From positions 41,337 to 105,336 of the forward strand of contig NZ_JAMJEZ010000010.1 in the NCBI RefSeq assembly GCF_023544715.1: a stretch of DNA of 64,000 nt, written 5' to 3'. Within the stretch, counting starts at the first letter, position 1. Every line of letters starts with the position of its first letter. The notes below the pieces were generated by a model. It searched no databases. It worked only from the letters and a program-made list of their open reading frames with translations, and had not been told where the DNA came from. This stretch comes from Pseudomonas eutrophicaquae. GTDB lineage: Bacteria > Pseudomonadota > Gammaproteobacteria > Pseudomonadales > Pseudomonadaceae. The translations under genes were made by a program, and so were the position numbers. This document shows, piece after piece, positions 1-10,093 of this stretch.

Positions 1-759
1 GGAACCGGGCCCTGCCTGCTGGCGCTGCAGGGGCTGCGTGGTGGTGTCGGGGTCAGTGCGCTGGTTGCAGGTCTGGCGGTGGCATTGCAGGCGCTGGGGC
101 AGCGGGTGCTGATCCTTGAGCTGGACCCCGCCGGGTTGCTGCGTCACTACGCGGCCCTGCCGGCCGGTCCGCTGGAGGGCTGGGCGAATGCCGAGCAGGC
201 CGGCGGCGACTGGCATGCCTGCGCCTGGCACATCCAGCCCCAGGTGTATCTGCTGCCTTACGGCACGCTGGAGCCTTTGGCGCGCCTGCAGCTGGAGCAG
301 TCGCTGGCGGGGCGCGGCGATCTCTGGACCGCGCGTCTTCGTAGCCTGCAGCCCAATATCGACTGGGTGCTGTGCGATCTGCCCCAGCACTGGCCCGCGC
401 ATGTCGGCAGCCTGAGGGCAGATCTGTACCTGCGGGTCATCGAGGCCGATCCTGCCTGCCATCTGCGCCTGCAGGAGGGGCTGCCGGCCGAGCAGTGGCT
501 GCTGGTCAATCGTTTTGATCCCACCCGGCGCCTGGCGCAGGATCTCTGGCGGCTCTGGCAATCGAGCCTGCAGGCCTGTCTGGTGCCGCAGTGCCTGCAT
601 GAAGATGAGGCGGTGCGCGAAGCGCTGGCCAACCAGCAGCTGCCCGGTATCCACGCCCCGAACAGCCTGTTCGCCGAGGATCTGCACGGCCTAGCTACCT
701 GGTGCCTGGCCCGTGCCGCCCGCGCGCGCCACGCGGCAACGCCAGAGGTGCCGGCATGA
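1..759 (+). CDS. bcsQ: Cellulose biosynthesis protein BcsQ (MinD/ParA-like ATPase), 5' end outside the window
   Basis: The reading frame is open from base 1, so the true start lies upstream; 252 residues are visible. The first residues hold a deviant Walker A motif, LRGGVGVSAL, in which the usual KGGxGKT lysines are replaced, as in the BcsQ/YhjQ family (RGGVGTT). The switch-like stretch VLILELD follows, and a C-terminal part (LVNRF..., DEAVREAL) also resembles enterobacterial BcsQ. BcsQ proteins are thought to help place or regulate the cellulose secretion machine at the cell pole. The stop codon overlaps the bcsA start (ATGA), so the two are translationally coupled. An internal GTG at 79 gives a shorter open frame but would remove the nucleotide-binding loop, so it is not the start. 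Confidence 0.85.
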   Translation, partial: GTGPCLLALQGLRGGVGVSALVAGLAVALQALGQRVLILELDPAGLLRHYAALPAGPLEGWANAEQAGGDWHACAWHIQPQVYLLPYGTLEPLARLQLEQSLAGRGDLWTARLRSLQPNIDWVLCDLPQHWPAHVGSLRADLYLRVIEADPACHLRLQEGLPAEQWLLVNRFDPTRRLAQDLWRLWQSSLQACLVPQCLHEDEAVREALANQQLPGIHAPNSLFAEDLHGLATWCLARAARARHAATPEVPA

Positions 760-3308
760 GTTTGCGTCTGCCGGGCCGCTTCCCCTGGTATTACCGCACC
801 CTGCGTCAGCAGCAGGGCGCCTCGGTGCCGGTTGCGCTACTGGGGGCCGTACTGGGGTTGCTGGCGGCGCTGCTGCTGCGTCTGGAGGCCCCCGCCTGGC
901 AGGCGCTGCTGGCGCGCTATCGCCAGCGGTTTGCCGCCGAGCCTGAACTGCGCGCGCACCACAGCGTGCGCCATGCCTTGCAGCTGCTCTGGCTGCTGCT
1001 GGTGCGCGAGCAGGGTGCGCCGCGGCGGATCCTGCTGCGCCGCTGGACCGAAGAGGTTGCCGCGGAGTCGGCGGAGCGGCCCCTGCGCCGTGCTATGCCC
1101 TGGCAGCGGGCCGAGCGGGCGATCGCCCGCCTGCCCCAGCGCGTGCGTCAGTTGCTGCTGGTTAGTCTGGGTAGCCTCACGGCGCTGCTGGCCTGGCTGT
1201 GCATCACCACGCCCTTCGGCGTGCAGGCCCAGCTGCTGTTTGTGGGCCTGCTCTGGGCGTTGGCCCTGCTGATCCGCCGTCAGCCGGGGCGTTTTGCCGT
1301 GCTGCTGCTGATCCTGCTGTCGGTGGTGGCCTCCTGCCGCTACCTGTGGTGGCGCTACACCGCCACACTGAACTGGGAGACGCCGCTGGATTTGACCTGC
1401 GGGCTGATCCTGCTGGCCGCCGAGACCTATGCCTGGCTGGTGCTGATGCTCGGCTACCTGCAGACCAGCTGGCCGCTGGGCCGCAAACCAGCGCCGCTGC
1501 CGGCCGATCGGGCGCAGTGGCCGACCGTCGATCTGCTGATCCCCACCTATAACGAAGACCTGAGCGTGGTGCGCAACACCGTGTATGCGGCGCTGGGCCT
1601 CGACTGGCCGGCCGACAAGCTGCGCATCCATCTGCTCGATGATGGGCGGCGCGAGACCTTCCGCGCCTTCGCTGCTGAGGTCGGCATCGATTATCTGATC
1701 CGCCCGGACAACAGGCACGCCAAGGCCGGCAACCTCAATCACGCGCTGACGCAGATCGACGGCGAACTGGTGGCGATCTTCGACTGCGACCATGTGCCGG
1801 TGCGCGCCTTCCTGCAGTTCACCGTCGGCTGGTTCCTCAGGGACCCGAAGCTGGCACTGGTGCAGACCCCGCACCACTTCTTCTCCCCCGACCCCTTCGA
1901 GCGCAACCTTGGCACCTTCCGCCGCCGGCCCAACGAGGGCGAGCTGTTCTACGGCCTGGTGCAGGAGGGTAACGACCTGTGGAACGCAGCGTTCTTCTGC
2001 GGCTCCTGCGCGGTGCTGCGCCGCGCCGCCATCGACTCGATCGGCGGCTTCGCCGTGGAGACGGTCACCGAGGACGCCCACACCGCGCTGCGCCTGCACC
2101 GTCAGGGCTGGAACTCCGCCTACCTGCGCATCCCGCTGGCCGCGGGGCTGGCCACCGAGAGCCTGTCGGCGCACATCGGCCAGCGCATCCGCTGGGCGCG
2201 CGGCATGGTGCAGATCTTCCGTACCGACAACCCGTTCCTCGGGCGCGGACTGAGCTTCTTCCAGCGCATCTGCTATGCCAACGCCATGCTGAGCTTTCTC
2301 GCCGGCCTGCCGCGGCTGATCTTCCTCACCGCGCCGCTGGCCTTCCTGCTGCTGCATGCCTACATCATCTACGCGCCCCCGCTGATGATCCTGATCCATG
2401 TGCTGCCGCACATGGCCCATGCCAGCCTCGCCAACTCGCGGATGCAGGGCGCGTTTCGCCACAGTTTCTGGGGCGAGGTCTACGAAACGGTGCTGGCCTG
2501 GTACATCACCTGGCCGACCACCATGGCGCTAATCGACCCCGGCAAGGGCAAGTTCAATGTCACCGCCAAGGGCGGGCTGATGGAGGATGATCAGTTCGAC
2601 TGGCGCATCGCCCGGCCCTACCTGCTCCTGGCGGCCCTGAATGTGCTGGGGCTGGGCTTTGCTGTCTGGCGTCTGCGTTACGGGCCGGTCGAGGAGGCCG
2701 GCACGGTGCTGATCAGCCTGCTGTGGGTGTTTTATAACCTCTTGATCATCGGCGGCGCCCTGGCGGTGGCTGCGGAAGTGCGCCAGGTGCGGCAGAACCA
2801 CCGGGTCGCCACCGACTTGCCGGCGGCGCTGCGTCTGCCCGATGGCCATCTGCTGCAGGCCCGGCTGGTGGACTATTCCAGTGGCGGCGCCGGGCTGGCG
2901 CTGACCGAGGCACGCTCGCTGGCCACCGGCAGTGCGGTCTGGCTGCTGCTGCGCCGCGGCAATCGCGAGTTCGCCTTCCCGGCGCAGGTCAGCCGCTGTA
3001 CCGCGCAGCACCTGGGGCTGAATTTTGCCGAGCTGGACCTGCAGCAGCAGATCGATCTGGTGCAATGCACCTTTGCCCGCGCCGATGCCTGGCTGAACTG
3101 GGGCGAGGAGCATGCGGCGGAGCGACCACTGCGCAGCCTCTTCGAGGTGCTGGCGCTGGGCATTCAGGGCTATCTGCGTCTGATGGAGCACCTGCCGGCG
3201 CCGCTGCGCGCGCTGTATCGTGGTGTGCAAGCGCTGTTTCGCGGGCTGGGCAGTCTGCTGCCCCGTCCGCTTCCTTCGACCCCTTCGCGAGCGGTGACCG
3301 AGCGATGA
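756..3308 (+). CDS. bcsA: Cellulose synthase catalytic subunit BcsA (UDP-forming) with PilZ domain
   Basis: 850-residue inner-membrane glycosyltransferase family 2 enzyme that polymerises UDP-glucose into cellulose and threads the chain through the membrane. N-terminal membrane segments lie around residues 25-45 and 140-240. The catalytic core follows: PTYNED near 262, LLDDG near 293, FDCDH near 341, TED near 437 and the QRIRW product-binding motif near 475. More membrane helices come next, then a C-terminal PilZ domain with the c-di-GMP signature RQNHR near 680 and DYSSGG near 706. Activity is therefore expected to need c-di-GMP. The ATG at 756 is chosen because it overlaps the bcsQ stop; an upstream in-frame ATG at 702 lies inside bcsQ. 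Confidence 0.96.
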   Translation: MSLRLPGRFPWYYRTLRQQQGASVPVALLGAVLGLLAALLLRLEAPAWQALLARYRQRFAAEPELRAHHSVRHALQLLWLLLVREQGAPRRILLRRWTEEVAAESAERPLRRAMPWQRAERAIARLPQRVRQLLLVSLGSLTALLAWLCITTPFGVQAQLLFVGLLWALALLIRRQPGRFAVLLLILLSVVASCRYLWWRYTATLNWETPLDLTCGLILLAAETYAWLVLMLGYLQTSWPLGRKPAPLPADRAQWPTVDLLIPTYNEDLSVVRNTVYAALGLDWPADKLRIHLLDDGRRETFRAFAAEVGIDYLIRPDNRHAKAGNLNHALTQIDGELVAIFDCDHVPVRAFLQFTVGWFLRDPKLALVQTPHHFFSPDPFERNLGTFRRRPNEGELFYGLVQEGNDLWNAAFFCGSCAVLRRAAIDSIGGFAVETVTEDAHTALRLHRQGWNSAYLRIPLAAGLATESLSAHIGQRIRWARGMVQIFRTDNPFLGRGLSFFQRICYANAMLSFLAGLPRLIFLTAPLAFLLLHAYIIYAPPLMILIHVLPHMAHASLANSRMQGAFRHSFWGEVYETVLAWYITWPTTMALIDPGKGKFNVTAKGGLMEDDQFDWRIARPYLLLAALNVLGLGFAVWRLRYGPVEEAGTVLISLLWVFYNLLIIGGALAVAAEVRQVRQNHRVATDLPAALRLPDGHLLQARLVDYSSGGAGLALTEARSLATGSAVWLLLRRGNREFAFPAQVSRCTAQHLGLNFAELDLQQQIDLVQCTFARADAWLNWGEEHAAERPLRSLFEVLALGIQGYLRLMEHLPAPLRALYRGVQALFRGLGSLLPRPLPSTPSRAVTER

Positions 3309-5593
3309 TGCGAATTTTCATGCCCTGGATGGCCGCCATCGGTCTGTTGCTGGGCAGCCTGCCAGCGGTGCTGGCCATTCCGCTGCCTGAGGGGACGGTT
3401 GTGCCGGCTCCGGCGGTGCTGGAGCCGCCGCCGGCCCCGATCTGGAGCCGCGAATACAGCCTGGCCGACATGGGCCGCGCCGGCGATGTACTGCTGCTGG
3501 GCATCCGCAACAGCGTGCAGCTGGAGCTGCCGCTGCGCCGTGACCGGGTGGTGACCGCCGCGACCCTGAACCTCGAATACCATCCCTCACCGGCCCTGCT
3601 GGCGGCGCTGTCGCACCTGCGCGTCTACCTCAATGACCGCCTGATGGGCGTGCTGCCGGCGGTCGGCGAGGAGCCGCTGGCGCTCGGGCAGCCGCTGCGC
3701 CGCCAGGTGGCGCTGGATGCGCGGCTGTTCGGTGACTTCAATCGCCTGCGCGTGGAGTTTGTCGGGCATTACCGGGAAATTTGCGAAGATCCGGCCAACT
3801 CGGCGCTCTGGCTGAGTATCGGGCAGGGCAGCACCCTGCAGCTGATCGAGCAGGCGCTGCCGGCCACGCAGGATCTGGCGCATTTCCCGGCGCCGCTCTT
3901 TGATGCGCGTGACAACCGCGCGCTGGAGCTGCCGATGCTGTTCGCCGCCGACGTGCCGCTGGCCGAGCGGCAGGCGGCGGCGATCCTCGCCTCCTACTTC
4001 GGCAGCCTGAGCGACTGGCGCGGCGCGCGCTTTCCGGTGCTGCTGGATCGCCTGCCGGAGGTCGCGTTGGACCGGCCGCCCCAGCATGCGGTGGTGTTTG
4101 CCACCAATGCGCGTCGTCCGGCCCTGCTGGCCGATCGCCAGCGCTTCCCGGATGTGAGCGGGCCGGTGATCGAGCGGGTGGCGCACCCGGAGAGTCCCTA
4201 TGCCAGCCTGCTGCTGATCCGCGGGCGCGACAGTGCGGATCTGCAGCGCGCGGTCACGGCGCTGGCGCTGGGCACGCCGCTGCTGCGCGGCGCACGGGTC
4301 GAGGTGGGCGAGCTGCCGGCGCTGCCGGTTCGCCGGCCGTATGATGCGCCGAACTGGGCGCCGGTCGATCGTCCGGTGCGCCTGGGCGAGCTGATCGATT
4401 ACCCGCAGCAGCTGCAGGTCAGCGGCCTGCTACCACCGCCAGTTACGCTGGACATCACCCTGCCGCCGGATCTGTTCGTCTGGCGCAATCAGGGCATTCC
4501 GCTGAGCACCCGGTACCGCTTCACCGCCAATGAGCGCGGTGACGAGTCGCGGCTGACCGTGCGGATCAATGAGCAGTTCATCGACAGCCTGCCGCTGCGC
4601 AGCCGCGAGCAGCGCGGGGCGCTGGATGAGCTGCGTCTGGGGCTGAGCGACCGCCAGGGCAGCGGGGAGAACGAGCGCCTGTCGATCCCCTCGCTCAAGG
4701 TCGGTGCCAGCAACCGCCTGAGCTTTGAGTTCAGCTTTGCCGCCAGCGTCGGCAGCAGCCAGCAGGATCGCTGCCAGACGGTCTTGCCGGCCAGTGTCTA
4801 TGGCGCGATCGATGAGGATTCCAGCATTGATCTCTCCGGCTACCACCATTACATGGCGATGCCCGATCTGGCCGCATTTGCCGGCAGTGCCTACCCGTTC
4901 AGTCGCATGGCCGATCTGAGCGCTACCCGCATGCTGGTGCCGGCCGAGCAGGGCGAGGCGTCGCTGACCAGTTTGCTGGAAGTGTTCGGTCATCTGGGTG
5001 CGCGGATCGGTTATCCGGCGTTTGCCGTGCAGCTGTTCGACGACTGGGCGGTGGCCAGTGCTGAACCGGCGGATCTGCTGATCCTCGGGCAGTGGCCGGC
5101 GGCCCTGCAGGCGGCGGGTGTGCTGCCGCTGCAAAAGGGCCTGGCCGATCACCTGCTGGCCGGTGCTCCGCCGCGCACGCCACTCAGTGAGCCGCAGACG
5201 GTGGCTAGTACCGCAGTGACCCTGAGCGCCGCGGCGCCGCTGGCCGCGGTGGTCGGGCTGCAGTCGCCGCTTTACCCGCAGCACAGCCTGGTGGCCCTGC
5301 TGGCGGACAGTGACGCCGAGCACCATTTGCTGCAGGAGGCGCTGGCCGACCCGGCCCGGCGCGCTGAGATCCGTGGTTCGCTGGCGCTGATCCGCAGCAG
5401 CGGGGTGGTCAGCCAGACGGTCGGTGAGCCCTATTACGTCGGTGAGCTGCCCTGGTGGTGGCTGCTGTGGTTCCACCTCGCCGCGCAGCCGTTGTGGCTG
5501 GCCGGGGTAGCGGTGCTGGTGGTGCTGCTTGGCAGCTTCCTGATCTGGCGTCTGCTGCGGGGCGTGGCCCGGCGGCGACTGGAGGAGCGCTGA
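3305..5593 (+). CDS. bcsB: Cellulose synthase regulatory/periplasmic subunit BcsB
   Basis: 762 residues. BcsB is the periplasmic partner of BcsA, guides the nascent glucan and anchors the complex by a C-terminal helix. A signal peptide is visible (two Met, then MPWMAAIGLLLGSLPAVLA), followed by a long periplasmic beta-rich region and a single C-terminal membrane helix around residues 720-752 ending in a basic tail (RRRLEER). The start is the first of two adjacent ATG codons and overlaps the bcsA stop (ATGA), showing translational coupling; the second ATG at 3308 cannot be excluded. The frame is open further upstream, but that part overlaps the end of bcsA and has no signal peptide. Confidence 0.95.
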   Translation: MMRIFMPWMAAIGLLLGSLPAVLAIPLPEGTVVPAPAVLEPPPAPIWSREYSLADMGRAGDVLLLGIRNSVQLELPLRRDRVVTAATLNLEYHPSPALLAALSHLRVYLNDRLMGVLPAVGEEPLALGQPLRRQVALDARLFGDFNRLRVEFVGHYREICEDPANSALWLSIGQGSTLQLIEQALPATQDLAHFPAPLFDARDNRALELPMLFAADVPLAERQAAAILASYFGSLSDWRGARFPVLLDRLPEVALDRPPQHAVVFATNARRPALLADRQRFPDVSGPVIERVAHPESPYASLLLIRGRDSADLQRAVTALALGTPLLRGARVEVGELPALPVRRPYDAPNWAPVDRPVRLGELIDYPQQLQVSGLLPPPVTLDITLPPDLFVWRNQGIPLSTRYRFTANERGDESRLTVRINEQFIDSLPLRSREQRGALDELRLGLSDRQGSGENERLSIPSLKVGASNRLSFEFSFAASVGSSQQDRCQTVLPASVYGAIDEDSSIDLSGYHHYMAMPDLAAFAGSAYPFSRMADLSATRMLVPAEQGEASLTSLLEVFGHLGARIGYPAFAVQLFDDWAVASAEPADLLILGQWPAALQAAGVLPLQKGLADHLLAGAPPRTPLSEPQTVASTAVTLSAAAPLAAVVGLQSPLYPQHSLVALLADSDAEHHLLQEALADPARRAEIRGSLALIRSSGVVSQTVGEPYYVGELPWWWLLWFHLAAQPLWLAGVAVLVVLLGSFLIWRLLRGVARRRLEER

Positions 5594-5596
5594 TTC

Positions 5597-6703
5597 ATGC
5601 GCAGACTGTGGCTGATGATCTTGACCCTGCTCACCCTGGCGCAGGCGGAGGCGGCGAGCTGCCGCTGGCCGGCCTGGAGCCAGGTGCAGACCCACCTGCT
5701 CAGTGAAGACGGGCGGATGATCGATCCATCCTCACCGCGCCAGATCACCACCTCCGAGGGGCAGTCCTACGGGCTGTTCTTCGCGCTGGTGGCCAACGAT
5801 CCGGCGAGCTTCGCTCGTGTGCTGAGCTGGACGCAGAACAACCTAGCCGAGGGCGACCTGACCCGCCGCCTGCCCGCCTGGCTGTGGGGGCGCGCAGATA
5901 GCGGTCGCTGGCAGGTGCTGGACGCCAACAATGCCAGCGACTCCGATCTGTGGATCGCCTACAGCCTGCTGGAGGCCGGGCGTCTCTGGCGGCGGGAGGA
6001 CTACCGCCGCCTCGGTCTTGAGCTGCTCTGGCGCAGCGCCGCGCAGACCCTGCGGGTGCTGCCGGGGCTGGGGCTGATGCTGCTGCCGGGGGATATCGGC
6101 TTTGAATCGGCGCAGGGCTGGCGACTGAATCCCAGCTATCTGCCGCCGCAGCTGCTGGCCCGTTTTGCCGAGGAGAGCCGCATCTGGGCGGAGTTGGAGG
6201 CCAATACCTATCAGCTGCTGCGCCGCAGCGCCCCGCGCGGTCTGGCCCCGGACTGGTTGCTCTGGCAAAGGAGCGGGCAGCCGGCGGCCGATCCCGAATA
6301 CGGCCACGAGGGCGATTACGATGCGATCCGCGTCTACCTGTGGCTGGGCATGCTGGCAACGGATGCCCCGGAGCGCGCCGCGCTGCTGGCTCATGTCGCG
6401 CCGATGGCCCGCCTCACCGCCCAGCGCGGTGCGCCGCCTGGGCGGATCGACGCCGCCACCGGGCAGGCGCAAGGGCAGGGGCCGGCCGGCTTCTCCGCCG
6501 CATTGCTGCCGCTCTTGGCCGCTCAGGCACCCGCCGCGCTGAGCGTGCAGCGTCAGCGCCTGGCGCAGCACGCGCCGGAGCCGACGGCCTATTACGGGCA
6601 GATGCTGCGCCTGTTCGGTGAGGGCTGGGATCAGGGCTGGTACCGCTTCGATGCCCGGGGCCGGCTGCTGCCTGCCTGGCAGGAGGGATCATGCCCCGAC
6701 TGA
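5597..6703 (+). CDS. bcsZ: Periplasmic endo-1,4-beta-glucanase BcsZ (glycoside hydrolase family 8)
   Basis: 368 residues with a short N-terminal signal peptide (to about residue 19). The GH8 features are the general acid Glu54 in TTSEGQSYG and the ASDSDLW signature with Asp115 and Asp117. BcsZ trims cellulose in the periplasm and is needed for normal export in most bcs operons. It begins 3 bases after the bcsB stop and its end overlaps the bcsC start by 13 bases, so it belongs to the same transcription unit. Length and motifs are normal for the family. Confidence 0.95.
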   Translation: MRRLWLMILTLLTLAQAEAASCRWPAWSQVQTHLLSEDGRMIDPSSPRQITTSEGQSYGLFFALVANDPASFARVLSWTQNNLAEGDLTRRLPAWLWGRADSGRWQVLDANNASDSDLWIAYSLLEAGRLWRREDYRRLGLELLWRSAAQTLRVLPGLGLMLLPGDIGFESAQGWRLNPSYLPPQLLARFAEESRIWAELEANTYQLLRRSAPRGLAPDWLLWQRSGQPAADPEYGHEGDYDAIRVYLWLGMLATDAPERAALLAHVAPMARLTAQRGAPPGRIDAATGQAQGQGPAGFSAALLPLLAAQAPAALSVQRQRLAQHAPEPTAYYGQMLRLFGEGWDQGWYRFDARGRLLPAWQEGSCPD

Positions 6704-9700
6704 GAACCCTGCTGTGCGGCATGGCGCTCTACCCGGTCCTGACGCTGGCCCAGACCCCGCCGGCGAGCGCCCAGGCCGATCCACAAGCCTGGCTGCTCGG
6801 GCAGATACGTCTGGCCGAGTCGCTGGGCCGTGATGATCTTCTGGACAGCGCGCTGGCGCGGCTGCAGCAGTTCGACCCGCAGCATCCCGAGGTCATGGCT
6901 GCCCGACTGCGCCAGGCGCTGCGTCAGGATCAGCCCGAGACCGCCGCGCAGTGGCTGGAGCAGCTGGAGCAAAGCGCACCCGGCTCGCCACTCTGGCAGT
7001 CCGCCCGGCTGCAGCTGCAACTGGCCAGCGAGGCCGGGCGCGCGCAGCTGATGGCGATCCGCCAGCAGGCCGAGGAGGACCCGGCACAGGCGCTGGCGGC
7101 GCTGGAGGCGCTGTTTACCGGTCACTGGCCGGGTATCGAGCTGGCGCTGGAGTACTGGCGGCTGCGCGATCGGCTGGACGGGCAACGCCCCGCCGTGCTG
7201 GCGGGGCTGCAGGCGCTGGTCGCCGAGTATCCGCAGCAGCCGACCCTGCGGCTGCGGCTGGCCGATCTGCTGTTTGCCGAAGGCCGCGAGCGTGAGGCGC
7301 TGGATCAGCTGCAGGCGCTGGCCGAGCATCCCCAGGCCCGGCTGGCGGCGGCCGAGCGCGAGTTCCAATACCTGCAGGAGCAGTCGCTGAGCGCCGCAGC
7401 CGGGCTGCGCTGGGGGACATTCATGCACCGCTACCCGGACTCGCCCCTCAAGGAAGAGGCGCGTCAGGAGCAGGAGCGGGTCCGCCAGCGGCTGGCAGAT
7501 CCGGCCTGGCAGGCGCTGCTGCGCGGCGAAGCGCTGCTGGAGCAGGACAACCCCGAGGCGGCCCTGGCCGCGTTGCAGCCGGCCGTCCGCCGGCTACCGC
7601 GCGAGGCGGCGGTGCAGGGTGCGCTGGGGCTGGCGCTGATGCGCGTGGGGCGTCATGAGGAGGCGCAGCGGGCCTTTGCCGTGGCGCGCCAGAGCGAGCA
7701 GAACCTCGACCGGCTCAGCCGCTGGTATTCGCTGCAGGAGGTGGCCCGTTACTGGGGCTTGATCGGACAGGCCGAGCAGCAACTGGCTCAGCAGGCGTTG
7801 GAGCCGGCGCGCCGGTTGTATGCCAAGGCGCGCGCGTTGCAGCCGCAGGAGAGCGCCGCTTGGGTCGGGCAGGCCAATGTACTGATCCTGCAGCAGGACT
7901 ACCCGGGGGCCGAGCGCCTGCTGCGTCAGGCCCGCAGCCTGGCGCCTGAGGATGGCGATGTGCTGCGCGGCTGGTTGCGTCTGTATCAGGCGCAGTCCCC
8001 CGAGCGGGCGCTGGCCTTCCTCGAGGGGCTGCCCGAACGGCTGCGCCAGCCCTTTGCGGACGCCCTGCGCGACCTGCGGGTCGAGGTGCTGCTCAAGGAG
8101 GCTGATGCCCTGCAGGCGCGGGGCGAGACGGCCGCCGAGGTGCAGGTGCTGAGCCGCGCCCGGGCGCTGAAGCCGGACAATCCCTGGCTGACCTATCGCC
8201 TGAGCGACCGCCTGCTGGCGCTGGGGCGCGGGGCCGAGGCGGAGCCGCTGTTTGCCGATCTGCTGCAGCGGCAGGGGCAGCTGCCGGCGGCGCGCTATGC
8301 CCATGCCCTGTACCTGTCGGCGCAGACCCGTGACGATGAGGCGCGGGCCAGTCTGCAGCAGATTCCCCGCACGGCGTGGAGCGCCGACATGCAGGCGCTC
8401 GATGAGCGGCTGGCCGAGCGCCAGCTGCTGACCCGGGCTGGCGCCTTGCTGGACCGTTTCGAGCAGCAACTGGCGGCCGGGCAGCGTCAGCAGGCGCGCC
8501 AGGCGCTGGACGCCTTGCCGGAGTTGCCGGCAACCGCCGTGGCGCTGCGCCGGCGCAGTGCCGAGGCCTGGCTGGCGCTCGGGGAGGCGGACAAGGCCTT
8601 GCCGCTGATCGAGTCACTGCAAAGTGAAGAAGGCGAGCCGCAGCTATGGCGCGATGCCGCGCGTCTCAAGGCGGACAAGGCCCCGCAGCAGGCGCTGGAC
8701 CTCTACGCCCGCGGTCTGCAGGACGCCGGTGTGCTGCCGGCAGCATCCGCCGAGCGCCTCCGCGATGACCGCGCGCTGACCCGCGCCACCCGGCCCGAGG
8801 CCGAGGACGACTGGCTGCGCAGCAGCCTGCGCGCCGAGGCGGCGGCGCTCTATCAGCGGCAGAATCCGACCCTGCGCCTGCAGCAGGAATATGCCTGGCG
8901 CACCGATGAGGTCACCGGCGGTATCTCGGATCTGCAGCAGGATCTGCGTCTGCTGCAACTGGAGTGGCCGCTGAGCGGCGGGCGCGCCTTCCTGCGCGCC
9001 GAGGACATCGTGCTGGATGCCGGGCGTTTTGCCGCCGAGGCTGACGGCCTGCACCGTGAGCTGTTCGGCACCTGTGCGCTGCCGGGGCTGCCCGGCTGCC
9101 CGATCACCCGTGAGCAGGCGCGCGGCACGACGCTGGCGCTCGGTTGGAGCGATGCGCGCTGGTCGGTCGATCTGGGGCGCAGTCCGCAGGGCTTTGCCCT
9201 CGGCAACTGGCTCGGCGGGGTGAGTCGCTCCGGGGACTGGGGCACGCTGGGCTGGACCCTGACCACCTCGCGCCGGCCGCTGGCCAACTCGCTGCTCTCC
9301 TACGCCGGCGCCCGCGATCCACGTACCGGTATCCGCTGGGGCGCGGTGACCGCGACCGGCATGACGCTGGGGCTCAGTTACGATCAGGGCGGTGATCACG
9401 GCTTCTGGGCCAACATCGGCCAGCACTGGCTAGAGGGCGAGCAGGTGGCCGACAACCGCCGTACCCGGCTCATGGCCGGGTATTACTATCGGCTCAACGA
9501 GCAGGTCAACCAGCGCCTGCGTCTCGGGCTGACCGCCATGCACTGGCGTTATGAGCGCGACCTGGGCGGCTATACCCTCGGGCAGGGCGGCTACTACAGC
9601 CCGCAGCGTTACAACTCCCTCAGCCTGTCGCTCAGTCAGGCCTGGCGCAGTGCCAACTGGTCAGTGCAGCTGGACGGCGCGCTGGGCGCCTCGTGGTCGC

Positions 9701-10005
9701 GCAGCGCCGCCAGTCGTGACTATCCGCTGCGCGGCCTGATCGATGGCCTGCTGCTGGCACCGCCCGCCGCCGACTTCGACCTCAACCCGGGGGAGAGTGG
9801 CCGCGCCTGGTCCTACCGCTTCACCACCTTGCTGGAGCGGCGCCTGAGCGATCACTGGCTGCTCGGCGGCAGCTTCAACTGGCAGCAGAGCGAGGACTAC
9901 GCCCCCAGCTACCTGCAGTTGCAGCTGCGCTATCTGTTCGAGCCCTGGCAAGGGGCGCTGCCGCTGGGCGCCGAACTGCTGACCCCCTACAGCGAGTTCC
10001 GCTGA
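6691..10005 (+). CDS. bcsC: Cellulose synthase outer-membrane channel subunit BcsC
   Basis: 1104 residues. A signal peptide (roughly residues 1-28, ending near ASAQA) precedes a long helical array of TPR-type repeats (about residues 30-720; many A/L/R/E-rich repeats of about 34 residues). A C-terminal domain of about 340 residues, rich in aromatic and alternating polar residues, ends in Phe-Arg (YSEFR) and matches the BcsC beta-barrel that conducts cellulose through the outer membrane. It closes the bcsQABZC operon; no acetylation genes (wssF-I type) follow, so in this window the product is predicted to be unmodified cellulose. Confidence 0.94.
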   Translation: MPRLRTLLCGMALYPVLTLAQTPPASAQADPQAWLLGQIRLAESLGRDDLLDSALARLQQFDPQHPEVMAARLRQALRQDQPETAAQWLEQLEQSAPGSPLWQSARLQLQLASEAGRAQLMAIRQQAEEDPAQALAALEALFTGHWPGIELALEYWRLRDRLDGQRPAVLAGLQALVAEYPQQPTLRLRLADLLFAEGREREALDQLQALAEHPQARLAAAEREFQYLQEQSLSAAAGLRWGTFMHRYPDSPLKEEARQEQERVRQRLADPAWQALLRGEALLEQDNPEAALAALQPAVRRLPREAAVQGALGLALMRVGRHEEAQRAFAVARQSEQNLDRLSRWYSLQEVARYWGLIGQAEQQLAQQALEPARRLYAKARALQPQESAAWVGQANVLILQQDYPGAERLLRQARSLAPEDGDVLRGWLRLYQAQSPERALAFLEGLPERLRQPFADALRDLRVEVLLKEADALQARGETAAEVQVLSRARALKPDNPWLTYRLSDRLLALGRGAEAEPLFADLLQRQGQLPAARYAHALYLSAQTRDDEARASLQQIPRTAWSADMQALDERLAERQLLTRAGALLDRFEQQLAAGQRQQARQALDALPELPATAVALRRRSAEAWLALGEADKALPLIESLQSEEGEPQLWRDAARLKADKAPQQALDLYARGLQDAGVLPAASAERLRDDRALTRATRPEAEDDWLRSSLRAEAAALYQRQNPTLRLQQEYAWRTDEVTGGISDLQQDLRLLQLEWPLSGGRAFLRAEDIVLDAGRFAAEADGLHRELFGTCALPGLPGCPITREQARGTTLALGWSDARWSVDLGRSPQGFALGNWLGGVSRSGDWGTLGWTLTTSRRPLANSLLSYAGARDPRTGIRWGAVTATGMTLGLSYDQGGDHGFWANIGQHWLEGEQVADNRRTRLMAGYYYRLNEQVNQRLRLGLTAMHWRYERDLGGYTLGQGGYYSPQRYNSLSLSLSQAWRSANWSVQLDGALGASWSRSAASRDYPLRGLIDGLLLAPPAADFDLNPGESGRAWSYRFTTLLERRLSDHWLLGGSFNWQQSEDYAPSYLQLQLRYLFEPWQGALPLGAELLTPYSEFR

Positions 10006-10093
10006 GCGCGACAGGCGTAAAATCTGCTAACAATGGCTGGCCGATGGCCCGGCAGCGCTGGGCCATAATCGGCGCATTCACAAGGGGATTACC

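Noticed and set aside
79-759. bcsQ starting at GTG 79 as a complete gene
   Set aside because: The frame is open to base 1 and the upstream codons encode the nucleotide-binding loop; the gene is cut by the window edge.
6780-8850. Repeated short motifs in bcsC as DNA repeats or a CRISPR-like array
   Set aside because: They are degenerate protein-level TPR repeats in one long reading frame, with no identical direct repeats or regular spacers.
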